From Gammaproteobacteria bacterium (GTDB lineage Bacteria > Pseudomonadota > Gammaproteobacteria > Pseudomonadales > UBA5518): a DNA stretch of 64,000 bases. The position numbers and the translations under genes are program-made. The stretch's first letter is position 1. Every line of letters starts with the position of its first letter. The notes beneath the pieces are model-generated. The model had not been told where the DNA came from, did no database searches, and saw nothing but the letters and a program-made list of their open reading frames with translations. The stretch lies in the NCBI GenBank assembly GCA_016718385.1, contig JADKDK010000008.1, positions 434,001 to 498,000 on the forward strand, read 5' to 3'. Below are positions 6,555 to 14,859 of this stretch, piece after piece.

Positions 6555-8338
6555 GCGCCGCGTTCCTCCAGCTCGCTCCAGCGCGCGAAGGCGGATTCGA
6601 GCAGTTCCGTGATCTCGGCGGCGCGCGTCGACGCGGCGCGCATTGCCTCCATGTTGGCGCTGCCCATGCCGGCGAGCAGCGCTTCCTGTTCCTTCTCCAG
6701 CGCGTCTATGGTGGCGGGCAGGCTCTCGAGCTCGCGTTGCTCCTTGAAACTCAGCTTCTTCGCGCCGCTACGCTGGCGCGCGGGAGCCTTCGCCGCAACC
6801 AGCGTCGCGACCGGCGCCGGCGCCGCAGCGGGCTGTGGCCGTTGCAGCAGCCAGTCGCTGTAGCCACCGGCATACTCCTGCCAGTGGCCGTCGCCTTCGG
6901 CGACCAGCGTCTGCGTCACCACGTTGTCGAGGAACACGCGGTCGTGGCTCACCAGCAGCAGCGTGCCGGTGTAGCCCTGCAGCGTGTCCTCCAGCAGTTC
7001 GAGCGACTCGATGTCGAGGTCGTTGGTCGGCTCGTCCAGCACCAGCAGGTTTGCCGGACGCGCGAACAGCCGCGCCAGCAGCAGGCGGTTGCGCTCGCCC
7101 CCCGAGAGCGTGCCGACCGGAGAGCCGGCGCGCTGGGGCGGAAACAGGAAGTCGCCGAGGTAGCTGATGATGTGCTTGCGGGCACCGCCGATCTCCACCC
7201 ACTCCGAACCGGGGCTGATGGTCTCGGCGACGGTCTTCGCCAGGTCGAGCTGCTCGCGCATCTGGTCGAAGTAGGCGACCTCCAGGCTGGTGCCCAGCTT
7301 CACGGTGCCGCCGTCGGGCTGCATCTGCCCGAGCATCAGCTTGATCAGCGTGCTCTTGCCTGCGCCATTGGGACCGATCAGCCCGAGGCGGTCGCCGCGC
7401 AGCAGCCGCAGCGACAGGTCACGCACCACGGTACGCTCGCCGAAGGACTTCGAGACGTTCTCGAGTTCGGCGACCAGCTTGCCCGAGCGCTCCCCGGCAT
7501 CGAGACGCAGTCGCACGTTGCCCATGCGCTCGCGCCGTTCCGCGCGCTCGTTGCGCAGGCGCTCCAACCGGCGCACGCGCCCCTCGTTGCGCGTGCGCCG
7601 CGCCTTGACGCCCTGGCGGATCCACGCTTCTTCCTCGGCCCAGAACTTGTCGAACTTGCGTGCCGCCACGGCCTCGGCGGCGAGCTGGTCCGCCTTGCGC
7701 GACTCGTAGGCCGAGAAATTTCCGGGGTAGGAGCGCAGCAGCCCGCGGTCGAGCTCGACGATGCGGGTCGCGATGCGGTCGAGGAAGGCGCGGTCGTGCG
7801 TGATCACGATCGCCGCGGACACTTTCGCGAGCAACTCCTCGAGCAGCGTGATGCCCTCGATGTCGAGGTGGTTCGTCGGTTCATCGAGCAGCAGCAGCTC
7901 CGGCTCCAGCGCCAGCGCAAGGGCCAGCGCGGCGCGCTTGCGCTCGCCGCCGGAGAGCCGCGCCATGTCGGCGTACTCGTTCAGTTGCAGCCGGTGCGCG
8001 TATTCGCTCAGCCGCGCCTCCAGCCGCCAGCGTTCCTTGTCGTCGTGGATGGCGTCGAAGCCGCCGCGCAGCACCAGGCTCTCGCGCAGCGTCGCGGCGG
8101 GCGGCAGCTCGGGCTCCTGCTCGACCAGGATCACGCGACCGCCGGCGGGCAGGCGCAGCTCGCCGTCGTCGAGCGGGGCGTCCCCCGCGATCACGCGCAG
8201 CAACGAGGACTTGCCGGTACCGTTGCGTCCGATCAGCCCGATGCGTTCGCCCTGCGCCACGGTGAGCGAGGCACGGTCGAGCAGCGGGTGCAGCCCGTAG
8301 GCGAGTTCGGCGTTGTCGATGCTGAGGATGGTGCTCAA
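6551..8338 (-). CDS. ABC-F family ATPase (Uup-like)
   Basis: A soluble tandem ABC ATPase without membrane segments, the ABC-F plan; these proteins act on ribosomes or, for Uup, on branched DNA or translation. Domain 1 has GRNGTGKSSL and the signature LSGGERKRAALA; domain 2 has GPNGAGKSTL and LSGGERNRLLLA with LLVLDEPTNDLD. The linker between them is highly charged and a coiled-coil tail (EQRELESLPATIDALEKEQ) ends the protein, as in Uup. The start is uncertain: TTG 8338 gives STILSIDNAEL, typical of the family; GTG 8347 and GTG 8353 are also in frame, the latter overlapping the upstream stop as GTGA, which suggests translational coupling. Confidence 0.88.
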   Translation of the reverse strand: MSTILSIDNAELAYGLHPLLDRASLTVAQGERIGLIGRNGTGKSSLLRVIAGDAPLDDGELRLPAGGRVILVEQEPELPPAATLRESLVLRGGFDAIHDDKERWRLEARLSEYAHRLQLNEYADMARLSGGERKRAALALALALEPELLLLDEPTNHLDIEGITLLEELLAKVSAAIVITHDRAFLDRIATRIVELDRGLLRSYPGNFSAYESRKADQLAAEAVAARKFDKFWAEEEAWIRQGVKARRTRNEGRVRRLERLRNERAERRERMGNVRLRLDAGERSGKLVAELENVSKSFGERTVVRDLSLRLLRGDRLGLIGPNGAGKSTLIKLMLGQMQPDGGTVKLGTSLEVAYFDQMREQLDLAKTVAETISPGSEWVEIGGARKHIISYLGDFLFPPQRAGSPVGTLSGGERNRLLLARLFARPANLLVLDEPTNDLDIESLELLEDTLQGYTGTLLLVSHDRVFLDNVVTQTLVAEGDGHWQEYAGGYSDWLLQRPQPAAAPAPVATLVAAKAPARQRSGAKKLSFKEQRELESLPATIDALEKEQEALLAGMGSANMEAMRAASTRAAEITELLESAFARWSELEERGA

Positions 8339-8349
8339 GGCCCCCACCG

Positions 8350-8781
8350 TCACTCGACCGTGATGGTAATGCGCTCCGAGACCACCGGCGGGGTGTGCGG
8401 CACGTGCATGTGGTCGCCCAGCAGCAGCTGCAGCGTGTGCTTGCCCGGCGCGAGCTCCAGCGTCACCTCGGTCTGCCCGCCGCCGAAATGCCGGTGCTGC
8501 TCGTCCATCGGCATCGGCACGCCGGCGGGCGGCAGCGTGTCCAGATCGATCAGCAGATGATGGTGCCCGGTGTCGGGTCGCTCCACGCCGGCCGGTGCCA
8601 CCCCCATGCCGCGCAGCCCGAAGCGCACGGTGACGGGGTTGCTGACGGTGGCGCCATTGGCGGGCGAGATGAAATAGGCGGCCGCCTCGGGTTGCGACGG
8701 CGTTTCGGCGAACGTGGCAACGGCGCCGAGCGCGGCGGCGACCAAAACCAGGGGTCGCAATGCGGCGAGATAGCGGGACAT
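8350..8781 (-). CDS. DUF4399 exported protein
   Basis: A 143-residue secreted protein: residues 1-25 form a Sec signal peptide (LAALRPLVLVAAALGAVATF then AETP). The mature part shows the DUF4399 pattern: YFISPANGATV, FGLRGMGVAPAG, a histidine-rich TGHHHLLID and HRHFGGGQTEV, and LLGDHMHVPHTPPVVSERI. The conserved His clusters suggest metal binding, but the function of this family is unknown. It is followed directly by the ABC-F gene and is divergent from uvrD over 144 bp. A weak GCCCG/CGGGC hairpin followed on the minus strand by a T run (8829-8853) lies in its leader. Confidence 0.8.
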   Translation of the reverse strand: MSRYLAALRPLVLVAAALGAVATFAETPSQPEAAAYFISPANGATVSNPVTVRFGLRGMGVAPAGVERPDTGHHHLLIDLDTLPPAGVPMPMDEQHRHFGGGQTEVTLELAPGKHTLQLLLGDHMHVPHTPPVVSERITITVE

Positions 8782-8925
8782 CGTGATTCTCCGGGTCCAG
8801 TGATGACGGCTGAGCGGCGGAGCATAACAAAAAGCCCGTCCCGGCAATCGGGCGAAAGCGCGGATGCGGCGATTGCGCGGGAAGCGGCGGGACCGGTTGC
8901 AGGCGATTGTTGGTAGAATCCGCCG

Positions 8926-11097
8926 ATGTACGCCGAAAGCATCCTCGACTCCCTCAACACCGCGCAGCGCGAGGCCGTCACCGCGCCCGATACCAACCTG
9001 CTGGTACTGGCCGGCGCCGGCAGCGGCAAGACGCGCGTGCTGGTGCACCGCATCGCGTGGCTGGTATTCCAGGACGGCATCTCGCCGCACGGGATCATGG
9101 CCGTGACCTTCACCAACAAGGCAGCGCGCGAGATGCGCGCGCGCATCGAGGAGATGGTCGGCGTCTCGACGCGCGGCATGTGGGTGGGCACCTTCCACGG
9201 GCTGGCGCACCGCTTCCTGAAGGCGCACTGGGAGGAGGCGGGGCTGCCGCAGAACTTCCAGATCCTCGATTCCGACGACCAGCTGCGCGTGATCAAGCGC
9301 GTCTACCGCGACATCGGCATCGACGAGGATCGCTTCCCGCCCAAGCAGTCGCAGTGGTGGATCAATGCGCAGAAGGACGAGGGCCGGCGCGCCGCCCACA
9401 TCGAGGCCTACGGCGACCATTACCTGAACACGATGCTGGTGCTCTACCGCGGCTACGAGCAGGCCTGCGAGCGCGGCGGCATGGTGGATTTCGCGGAACT
9501 GCTGCTGCGCTCGCACGAGCTGTGGCTGAAGCAGCCCGCGCTGCTGGCGCACTACCAGCAGCGCTTCCGGCACATCCTCGTCGACGAGTTCCAGGACACC
9601 AACACGATCCAGTACGCCTGGCTGCGCGTGCTGGCGGGCAAGGCCGCGCGCGTCACCGCGGTCGGTGACGACGACCAGTCGATCTACGGCTGGCGGGGCG
9701 CGAAGATCGAGAACATCCACCAGTTCCAGCGCGACTTCGACGACACCCGCATCGTGCGCCTGGAGCAGAACTACCGCTCGACCAGCGTGATCCTCGACGC
9801 GGCGAACGCGGTGATCGCGCACAACCAGGGCCGCTTCGGCAAGCAGCTGTGGACCAGCGGCGAGGAAGGCGAGCCGATCACGCTCTACGCCGCCTTCAAC
9901 GAGCAGGACGAGGCGCGCTTCATCGTCGACCACATCCAGCGCTGGATCGCCGACGGCCATCCGCGCGCCGATGCCGCGATCCTCTACCGCTCCAACGCGC
10001 AGTCGCGGGTGCTCGAGGAGGCGCTGTTGCGCAGCGGCATTCCCTACCGCGTCTACGGCGGCCAGCGCTTCTACGAGCGCCTCGAGATCAGGAACGCGCT
10101 GGCATACCTGCGCCTGATCACCAACCGTCACGACGACGCGGCCTTCGAGCGCGTCGTGAACACGCCGACGCGGGGCATCGGCACGGCGACCATCGACCAG
10201 CTGCGCGCGAGCGCGCGCGAGCGCGGCATCTCGCTGTGGGCGGCGGCCGTTCAGGTTGCTGCCGGGCTGCCGGCGCGTGCCCGCAATGCGCTCACCGCGT
10301 TCCTCGATCTCATCGACCAACTGCAGCGCGATACCGCCGGCATGGACCTGGCCGACCTGGCAGACCACGTGCTCGCGGCCAGCACGCTGCTCGAGTTCCA
10401 CCGCAACGAGAAGGGCGAGCGTGGCCAGACGCGCGCCGAGAACCTCGAGGAACTGGTGAGCGCCTGCCGCCAGTTCGTGCCCGAGAATCCGGAGCAGCCG
10501 TCGCTGCCGCAGTTCCTGGACCGCGCCTCGCTCGATGCAGGCGACGGCCAGGCCGAGGAGTTCGAGGACGGCGTGCAGTTGATGACGCTGCACTCGGCGA
10601 AGGGGCTGGAGTTCCCGCTGGTGTTCCTCGCGGGCATGGAGGAAAACCTGTTTCCGCACGCTATGTCGCGCGAGGAGCCGGGCCGGCTGGAGGAGGAGCG
10701 CCGCCTCGCCTACGTCGGCATCACGCGCGCGATGCGTTCGCTGTTCCTGACCTACGCCGAATCACGCCGCCTGCACGGCAACGAAACCTTCAACTCGATG
10801 TCGCGCTTCGTGCGCGAGATCCCGCAGCAGCTGCTGCGCGAGGTGCGCCCGCGCGCCTCGATCACGCGCCCGGTGTCGCTCGGCGACCAATACCGAGCCC
10901 CTTCGGCGGCCACGCGCGGCGCCGAGGTGCCGCAGACCGGCCTGCGCCTGGGGCAGGCGGTGCGTCACGCGAAGTTCGGCGAAGGCGTGATCATCAATTT
11001 CGAGGGCCAGGGCGCGCACGCGCGCATCAACGTGAACTTCGCGCGCGAAGGCGCGAAGTGGCTGGTGCTCTCCTATGCCAATCTCGAGCCCGCATGA
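8926..11097 (+). CDS. uvrD: DNA helicase II, UvrD/PcrA family
   Basis: A 723-residue SF1A helicase, close to the 720 aa of E. coli UvrD. It would unwind 3'-tailed DNA in nucleotide-excision and mismatch repair. Visible motifs: Walker A AGAGSGKT near residues 30-37, Ia TFTNKAA, II DEFQDTN, III DDDQSIYGWRGA, IV EQNYRST, V LMTLHSAKGLEFPLVF and VI YVGITRA. The C-terminal tail (GQAVRHAKFGEGVIINFEG) is the Tudor-like RNA-polymerase-binding domain. ATG 8926 fits the family start; a TAGAAT hexamer at 8914-8919 could be a -10 box for a very short leader or lie within it. It converges on the thioesterase gene. Confidence 0.95.
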   Translation: MYAESILDSLNTAQREAVTAPDTNLLVLAGAGSGKTRVLVHRIAWLVFQDGISPHGIMAVTFTNKAAREMRARIEEMVGVSTRGMWVGTFHGLAHRFLKAHWEEAGLPQNFQILDSDDQLRVIKRVYRDIGIDEDRFPPKQSQWWINAQKDEGRRAAHIEAYGDHYLNTMLVLYRGYEQACERGGMVDFAELLLRSHELWLKQPALLAHYQQRFRHILVDEFQDTNTIQYAWLRVLAGKAARVTAVGDDDQSIYGWRGAKIENIHQFQRDFDDTRIVRLEQNYRSTSVILDAANAVIAHNQGRFGKQLWTSGEEGEPITLYAAFNEQDEARFIVDHIQRWIADGHPRADAAILYRSNAQSRVLEEALLRSGIPYRVYGGQRFYERLEIRNALAYLRLITNRHDDAAFERVVNTPTRGIGTATIDQLRASARERGISLWAAAVQVAAGLPARARNALTAFLDLIDQLQRDTAGMDLADLADHVLAASTLLEFHRNEKGERGQTRAENLEELVSACRQFVPENPEQPSLPQFLDRASLDAGDGQAEEFEDGVQLMTLHSAKGLEFPLVFLAGMEENLFPHAMSREEPGRLEEERRLAYVGITRAMRSLFLTYAESRRLHGNETFNSMSRFVREIPQQLLREVRPRASITRPVSLGDQYRAPSAATRGAEVPQTGLRLGQAVRHAKFGEGVIINFEGQGAHARINVNFAREGAKWLVLSYANLEPA

Positions 11098-11115
11098 ACA
11101 TTCGTCCAGGGGCAG

Positions 11116-11141
11116 CCTGATTCCGCCCAGACTGAATCAGG
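11116..11141. other. Perfect 8-bp hairpin between convergent uvrD and thioesterase genes
   Basis: CCTGATTC (11116-11123) and GAATCAGG (11134-11141) form a perfect stem with a 10-base loop, overlapping the last codon and stop of the thioesterase gene. No T run follows on either strand, so it is not a canonical intrinsic terminator; it may stabilise the 3' ends of the convergent transcripts. Confidence 0.4.
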
Positions 11142-11571
11142 ACGTGGGGACCGCCCGCGTGCGGCCGTTCTCGTCGATCGCGACGAACACGAAGGTGCCC
11201 TCGGTCACCTTGTCGTGCGAGCCGGTTTCGCCCGTGCTGCCCGAGACGCGTGACCACACCTCGATCTGCACCTGGATCGAGCTGCGCCCGACCGAGATCA
11301 CCTCGGTGTAGCAACTCACGACGGCGCCCACCTGCACCGGCACCATGAAGCTCATGCGGTCGATGGCGACGGTGGCCACGCGCCCGCGCGCGACCTTCGC
11401 GGCCGCGATACCGCCCGCGAGATCCATCTGCGACAGCAGCCAGCCGCCGAAGATGTCGCCGTTGGCGTTGGTGTCCTTGGGCATCGCGATGGTCTGCAGG
11501 GCGAGCTCGCCGCTCGGTCGCGGGGCTTCGTCGATAGCGGATACGGTTCTTGTCTTTACGGGAGTCTTCAT
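11137..11571 (-). CDS. yciA: Acyl-CoA thioesterase, YciA-type hotdog protein
   Basis: A 144-residue single hotdog-domain thioesterase that hydrolyses acyl-CoAs in the cytosol. The family signature is clear: LALQTIAMPKDTNANGDIFGGWLLSQMD near residues 24-51, with the catalytic Asp in NANGDIFGG, then VAIDRMSFMVPVQVG and FVFVAID. Length and motifs match YciA, a broad-specificity enzyme. ATG 11571 gives a slightly long N-terminus of about 20 polar residues. It lies 15 bp upstream of, and on the same strand as, the M48 protease-like gene, reading away from it. Confidence 0.88.
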   Translation of the reverse strand: MKTPVKTRTVSAIDEAPRPSGELALQTIAMPKDTNANGDIFGGWLLSQMDLAGGIAAAKVARGRVATVAIDRMSFMVPVQVGAVVSCYTEVISVGRSSIQVQIEVWSRVSGSTGETGSHDKVTEGTFVFVAIDENGRTRAVPTS

Positions 11572-11586
11572 GGGAATGTCCGGTCG

Positions 11587-12882
11587 TCAGCGAATGTTGG
11601 TGAGGCCGCTTCCGAGGCGGGCGATGCGCTCGCGCGCGGCGGGCGCCAGCGATGAGCCGCTGTTGGCCACCGCCTGGTAATGGCGCAGCGCAGTCTGGGT
11701 ATCACCCTGGCGTTGCGCGATCTCGCCGAGCCCGAAGGTCGCATCCGCCGTGGGCAGCAGCCGGTTCGAGGCGCTCAGGTCCTGTGCGGCGATGTCGAGA
11801 TTGCCGCGCTCGAGGTGCAGCTTGCCGCGCAACAGGTGGGGGCGGAAGAAGTTCGGGTTCGCGGCGATGGCGCGGTTGAAGCTGTTGATCGCGTCGGCCG
11901 GGCGATCGAGTCTCGCCGCGGCGACGCCGCGCAATTCGTGGAACAGCCCTTCGCGCTCCTGCAGCTTCAGCGCCTGCTCGGCGTATTTGAGGGCCTCCTG
12001 GTAGCGCCCGGCGTTCATCGCGGCCACGCCTCTGTCGTAGGCGTCGTAGGCCGGCTGGTCGCGCTTCAGGCGCGCGATGCGGCGCTGGTATTCCTCGCGC
12101 CCGTCATCGCCCGGCCCCAGCTTCTGCGCGGTGCGCCGGTTGGCGTCGACGCGTTCCTGCGAGGGCGGGTGGCTCGCGAACAGGCCGCTCAGCCAGTCCT
12201 GTCGTCGTCCCTGCGACAGCTTCACGAAGGTTTCCTGCAATCTCACCGCGCCCTGCGGGTCATAGCCGGCGCGCGCCATGTACTGCATGCCGTAGTAATC
12301 CGATTCCAGTTCCGCCTCGCGGCCGTAGCGTGTCTGGACCAGCGCGCCGCTGATCTGCGCTCCCTGCAGCGCGAGGTCCTGGTAGGCACTGTTCGCCGTC
12401 GCGACGCCGAGTACCGCGAGGCCGATGTTGAGCAGCGTGCCGGTCTCCTGGGCCTTGGCGCCGTGGCGGGCCGCGGCGTGCACGATCTCGTGGCCCAGCA
12501 CCGCGGCGAGCTGCGATTCGTCCTCGAGCTGCACCAGCAGGCCGCGGTTGACCGCGATCTTGCCACCGGGCAGCGCCCAGGCGTTGGGCGAGGAATTGTT
12601 CAGCACCACGAACTCGTAGGGCAGCTGCGAGCGCTCGCTGACGCGCGCCAGGCTCTGTCCGACGCGCGCCACGTAGGCATTCAGCTCGGGATCGAGCACG
12701 TACTGGCCGCCCTCGCTCTGCTGGCTGGGCCCGTACTGCTGCTCGCCGGTGCGGATCTCCTGCTGTTCCGATACGAAGCTCATTTCCGACGAGCCGGTGA
12801 CCGGGTTGACGCCGCAACCGCCCAGAGCGCCACCCAGCACCAGGACGGCCAGCGCGGAACGCAATGGGTCGAGGGCATTCAT
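11587..12882 (-). CDS. M48-family metalloprotease lipoprotein with TPR repeats
   Basis: A 431-residue envelope protease of the BepA/LoiP-like class. From ATG 12882 the N-terminus is a lipoprotein signal ending in LGGALGGC (lipidated Cys23). The zinc-protease motif HEIVH is at 131-135, followed by ELESDYYGMQYMARAGYDP with the third zinc ligand Glu. From about residue 300, TPR-like helices appear (YDRGVAAMNAGRYQEALKYAEQAL and later repeats). Such proteins degrade misfolded outer-membrane proteins. It is divergent from yaaA over 95 bp; the thioesterase gene downstream may be co-transcribed. Confidence 0.88.
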   Translation of the reverse strand: MNALDPLRSALAVLVLGGALGGCGVNPVTGSSEMSFVSEQQEIRTGEQQYGPSQQSEGGQYVLDPELNAYVARVGQSLARVSERSQLPYEFVVLNNSSPNAWALPGGKIAVNRGLLVQLEDESQLAAVLGHEIVHAAARHGAKAQETGTLLNIGLAVLGVATANSAYQDLALQGAQISGALVQTRYGREAELESDYYGMQYMARAGYDPQGAVRLQETFVKLSQGRRQDWLSGLFASHPPSQERVDANRRTAQKLGPGDDGREEYQRRIARLKRDQPAYDAYDRGVAAMNAGRYQEALKYAEQALKLQEREGLFHELRGVAAARLDRPADAINSFNRAIAANPNFFRPHLLRGKLHLERGNLDIAAQDLSASNRLLPTADATFGLGEIAQRQGDTQTALRHYQAVANSGSSLAPAARERIARLGSGLTNIR

Positions 12883-12977
12883 TGGGATAGAATCGCCGTG
12901 TGGGTGGAGTCGGCGCGATTCTATCGGCAGAGTCCGCATCCGCACCACCCGAATATTCCCGAGCCCCAGGACCGTGC

Positions 12978-13742
12978 ATGCTGCTGATCGTATCGCCCGC
13001 CAAGACGCTCGACTTCGATTCCCCCGTACCCGAGCTCACTGTCACGCGCCCCGCATTCACCAAGGACGCGGTAGCGCTGATCGACGGGTTGCGCGCGCTA
13101 CCGGTCGAGGCGATCCGCAATCTGATGTCGATCAGCCCGGAGCTCGCAGCGCTGAACCACGCGCGCTACCGGGATTGGCGCGCACGTGCGCCGGCGCGCG
13201 CCACCCGTGCCGCGCTGCTCGCCTTCCGCGGCGACGTCTACCTCGGCATGCGCGCCGAGACCTTTTCCGCCGAGGAGTTCGCGTTCGCGCAGCAGCACCT
13301 GCGCATCCTCAGCGGCCTCTACGGGTTGCTGCGCCCGCTCGATGCGATCCAGCCTTATCGGCTCGAGATGGGCACGCAGCTGGTGAACGCGCGCGGGCGC
13401 AACCTCTACGAATTCTGGGGGCCGCGCATCGCCGACGCGCTGCAGGTGCAGGCCCGCGCCGCGGGCGCCCGCGAACTGGTGAACCTGGCCTCGCAGGAGT
13501 ATTTTCGCGCCGTCGCCCAGGAGCGGCTGACGCTGGCGGTGATCACGCCGGTGTTCAAGGAAAGCCGCGGCGGCACGCTGAAGATCGTGAGCTTCAACGC
13601 CAAGCGCGCGCGCGGCGCGATGGCCGGTTTTGCGATTCGCCACCGCCTGCAGCGCGCCGAGGATCTCAAGGCCTTCGCCGAGGACGGCTATCGCTACGAG
13701 CCGGCATTGTCCTGCGACCGGGAATGGCTGTTCGTCCGCTGA
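12978..13742 (+). CDS. yaaA: Peroxide stress protein YaaA (DUF328)
   Basis: The 254-residue protein matches the YaaA/UPF0246 family along its length: start MLLIVSPAKTLDF, LMSISPELAALN, YLGMRAETF, ILSGLYGLLRPLD, YRLEMGTQL, NLASQEYF, and GFAIRHRL near the end. E. coli YaaA (about 258 aa) lowers free iron under peroxide stress and binds DNA. ATG 12978 was chosen because the family begins with this sequence. It is followed 13 bp downstream by a REP hairpin, then by a methyltransferase gene. Confidence 0.9.
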   Translation: MLLIVSPAKTLDFDSPVPELTVTRPAFTKDAVALIDGLRALPVEAIRNLMSISPELAALNHARYRDWRARAPARATRAALLAFRGDVYLGMRAETFSAEEFAFAQQHLRILSGLYGLLRPLDAIQPYRLEMGTQLVNARGRNLYEFWGPRIADALQVQARAAGARELVNLASQEYFRAVAQERLTLAVITPVFKESRGGTLKIVSFNAKRARGAMAGFAIRHRLQRAEDLKAFAEDGYRYEPALSCDREWLFVR

Positions 13743-13755
13743 TACTCGCGATCTC

Positions 13756-13777
13756 GTAGGTCCGCATTCATGCGGAC
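13756..13777. repeat. Single REP element
   Basis: GTAG followed by the hairpin GTCCGCA-TTCA-TGCGGAC. Compared with the arms at 4704 and 6488 the loop TTCA is unchanged while stem bases differ on both sides, so pairing is kept. It lies in the 79-bp gap between yaaA and the methyltransferase gene and has no partner arm nearby. Confidence 0.7.
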
Positions 13778-13821
13778 TGCCGCCTCGGCGCAGCATCTCT
13801 GCCAGACCGACAGGAGCGACC

Positions 13822-14418
13822 ATGACCGAATTGCCTTTCTCTGAGGCCTGCGAGCGCAACAAGGATCCGATCCTCGAGAAGCTGCGCGTGCATTTCGCCG
13901 GCGCCACGCGGGTGCTCGAGATCGGCAGCGGCACCGGGCAGCATGCGCTGCATTTCGCCGCCGCGCTGCCGCAACTCGTGTGGCAGACCAGCGAGGTGCC
14001 GGGACAGGACGAGGCAGTGCGCGCCCGGCTCGCCGCGCACCCGCTGCCAAACGTGCGGGCGCCGCTCGCGCTCGATGTGCGCGGCGCGTGGCCTGCCGGT
14101 CCCTTCGACGCGATATTCAGCGCCAATACGCTGCACATCATGGGCTGGGACGGCGTGCGCGCGCTGTTCAGCGGGGTGGGGCAATGCCTCGCGCCGGGCG
14201 GGGTGCTCGCGATCTACGGCCCCTTCAACTACGGCGGGCGCTACACCAGCGACAGCAACGCGGCCTTCGACGACTGGCTGCGCCGGCGCGACCCCGCGAG
14301 CGGTATCCGCGACCACGAGGCGGTGGACGCGCTGGCGCGCGCCGCGGGTCTCGAACCGGTTGCCGATCACGCGATGCCGGCCAACAACCGTCTGTTAGTG
14401 TGGGTTCGCGCACCATGA
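13822..14418 (+). CDS. DUF938 SAM-dependent methyltransferase
   Basis: A 198-residue class I methyltransferase-like protein of the DUF938 family. Motif I is VLEIGSGTGQHALHFA; other family blocks are LPFSEACERNKDPIL at the start, FSANTLHIMGWDGV, LYGPFNY-like IYGPFNYGGRYTSDSN, DWLRRRDPASGIRD and MPANNRLLVW at the end. The substrate is unknown. ATG 13822 has a good ribosome binding site, CAGGAG. It overlaps the next gene by four bases (ATGA), indicating translational coupling. Confidence 0.88.
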   Translation: MTELPFSEACERNKDPILEKLRVHFAGATRVLEIGSGTGQHALHFAAALPQLVWQTSEVPGQDEAVRARLAAHPLPNVRAPLALDVRGAWPAGPFDAIFSANTLHIMGWDGVRALFSGVGQCLAPGGVLAIYGPFNYGGRYTSDSNAAFDDWLRRRDPASGIRDHEAVDALARAAGLEPVADHAMPANNRLLVWVRAP

Positions 14419-14831
14419 CCCTGCAACGCTTTCTCGATGCGCAGCACGCCGTTTACGCGCAGGCGCTGGCGGAGTTGCGCGCAGGGCGCAAACGAACGCA
14501 CTGGATGTGGTTCGTGTTCCCGCAGCTCGCGGGGCTGGGTCTCAGCGCGACGGCGGTGCATTACGCGATCGCCGATCTCGCCGAGGCTCGCGCCTATCTC
14601 GCGCACCCGTTGCTCGGGCCGCGGCTCGAGGAATGCGCCCGCGCGCTGCTCGACGTGCCCGGACGCACGGCGCACGAGATCCTCGGCTCGCCCGACGACC
14701 TGAAGCTGCGCTCCTCGATGACGCTGTTCGCGCAAGTGGCCGGCGCGGACCCGGTGTTCCGGCGCGTGCTCGAACGCTATTACGGTGGTGAAGCGGACGC
14801 GCGCACCTTGGCGCTGCTGGCCTCGTCCTGA
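14415..14831 (+). CDS. DUF1810 family protein
   Basis: The 138-residue protein matches DUF1810 (calpastatin-like domain of unknown function): RFLDAQHAVYAQALAELRAG, RKRTHWMWFVFPQLAGLG, HPLLGPRLEECARALL and the conserved DDLKLRSSMTLFA. The start ATG overlaps the stop of the methyltransferase gene, so both are probably translated together. It converges on the acyltransferase-like gene. No function can be assigned. Confidence 0.85.
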   Translation: MTLQRFLDAQHAVYAQALAELRAGRKRTHWMWFVFPQLAGLGLSATAVHYAIADLAEARAYLAHPLLGPRLEECARALLDVPGRTAHEILGSPDDLKLRSSMTLFAQVAGADPVFRRVLERYYGGEADARTLALLASS

Positions 14832-14859
14832 GCACGCCCGCCCCGACGCTGACGCCGCG

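Noticed and set aside
5594..8560. Very long plus-strand open frame (988 codons) across the PhyH and ABC-F genes
   Set aside because: It has no domain and runs antisense to a clear ABC-F gene; long shadows are expected in DNA of this GC content.
11116..11141. Intrinsic terminator for uvrD
   Set aside because: The stem is perfect but no T run follows on either strand.
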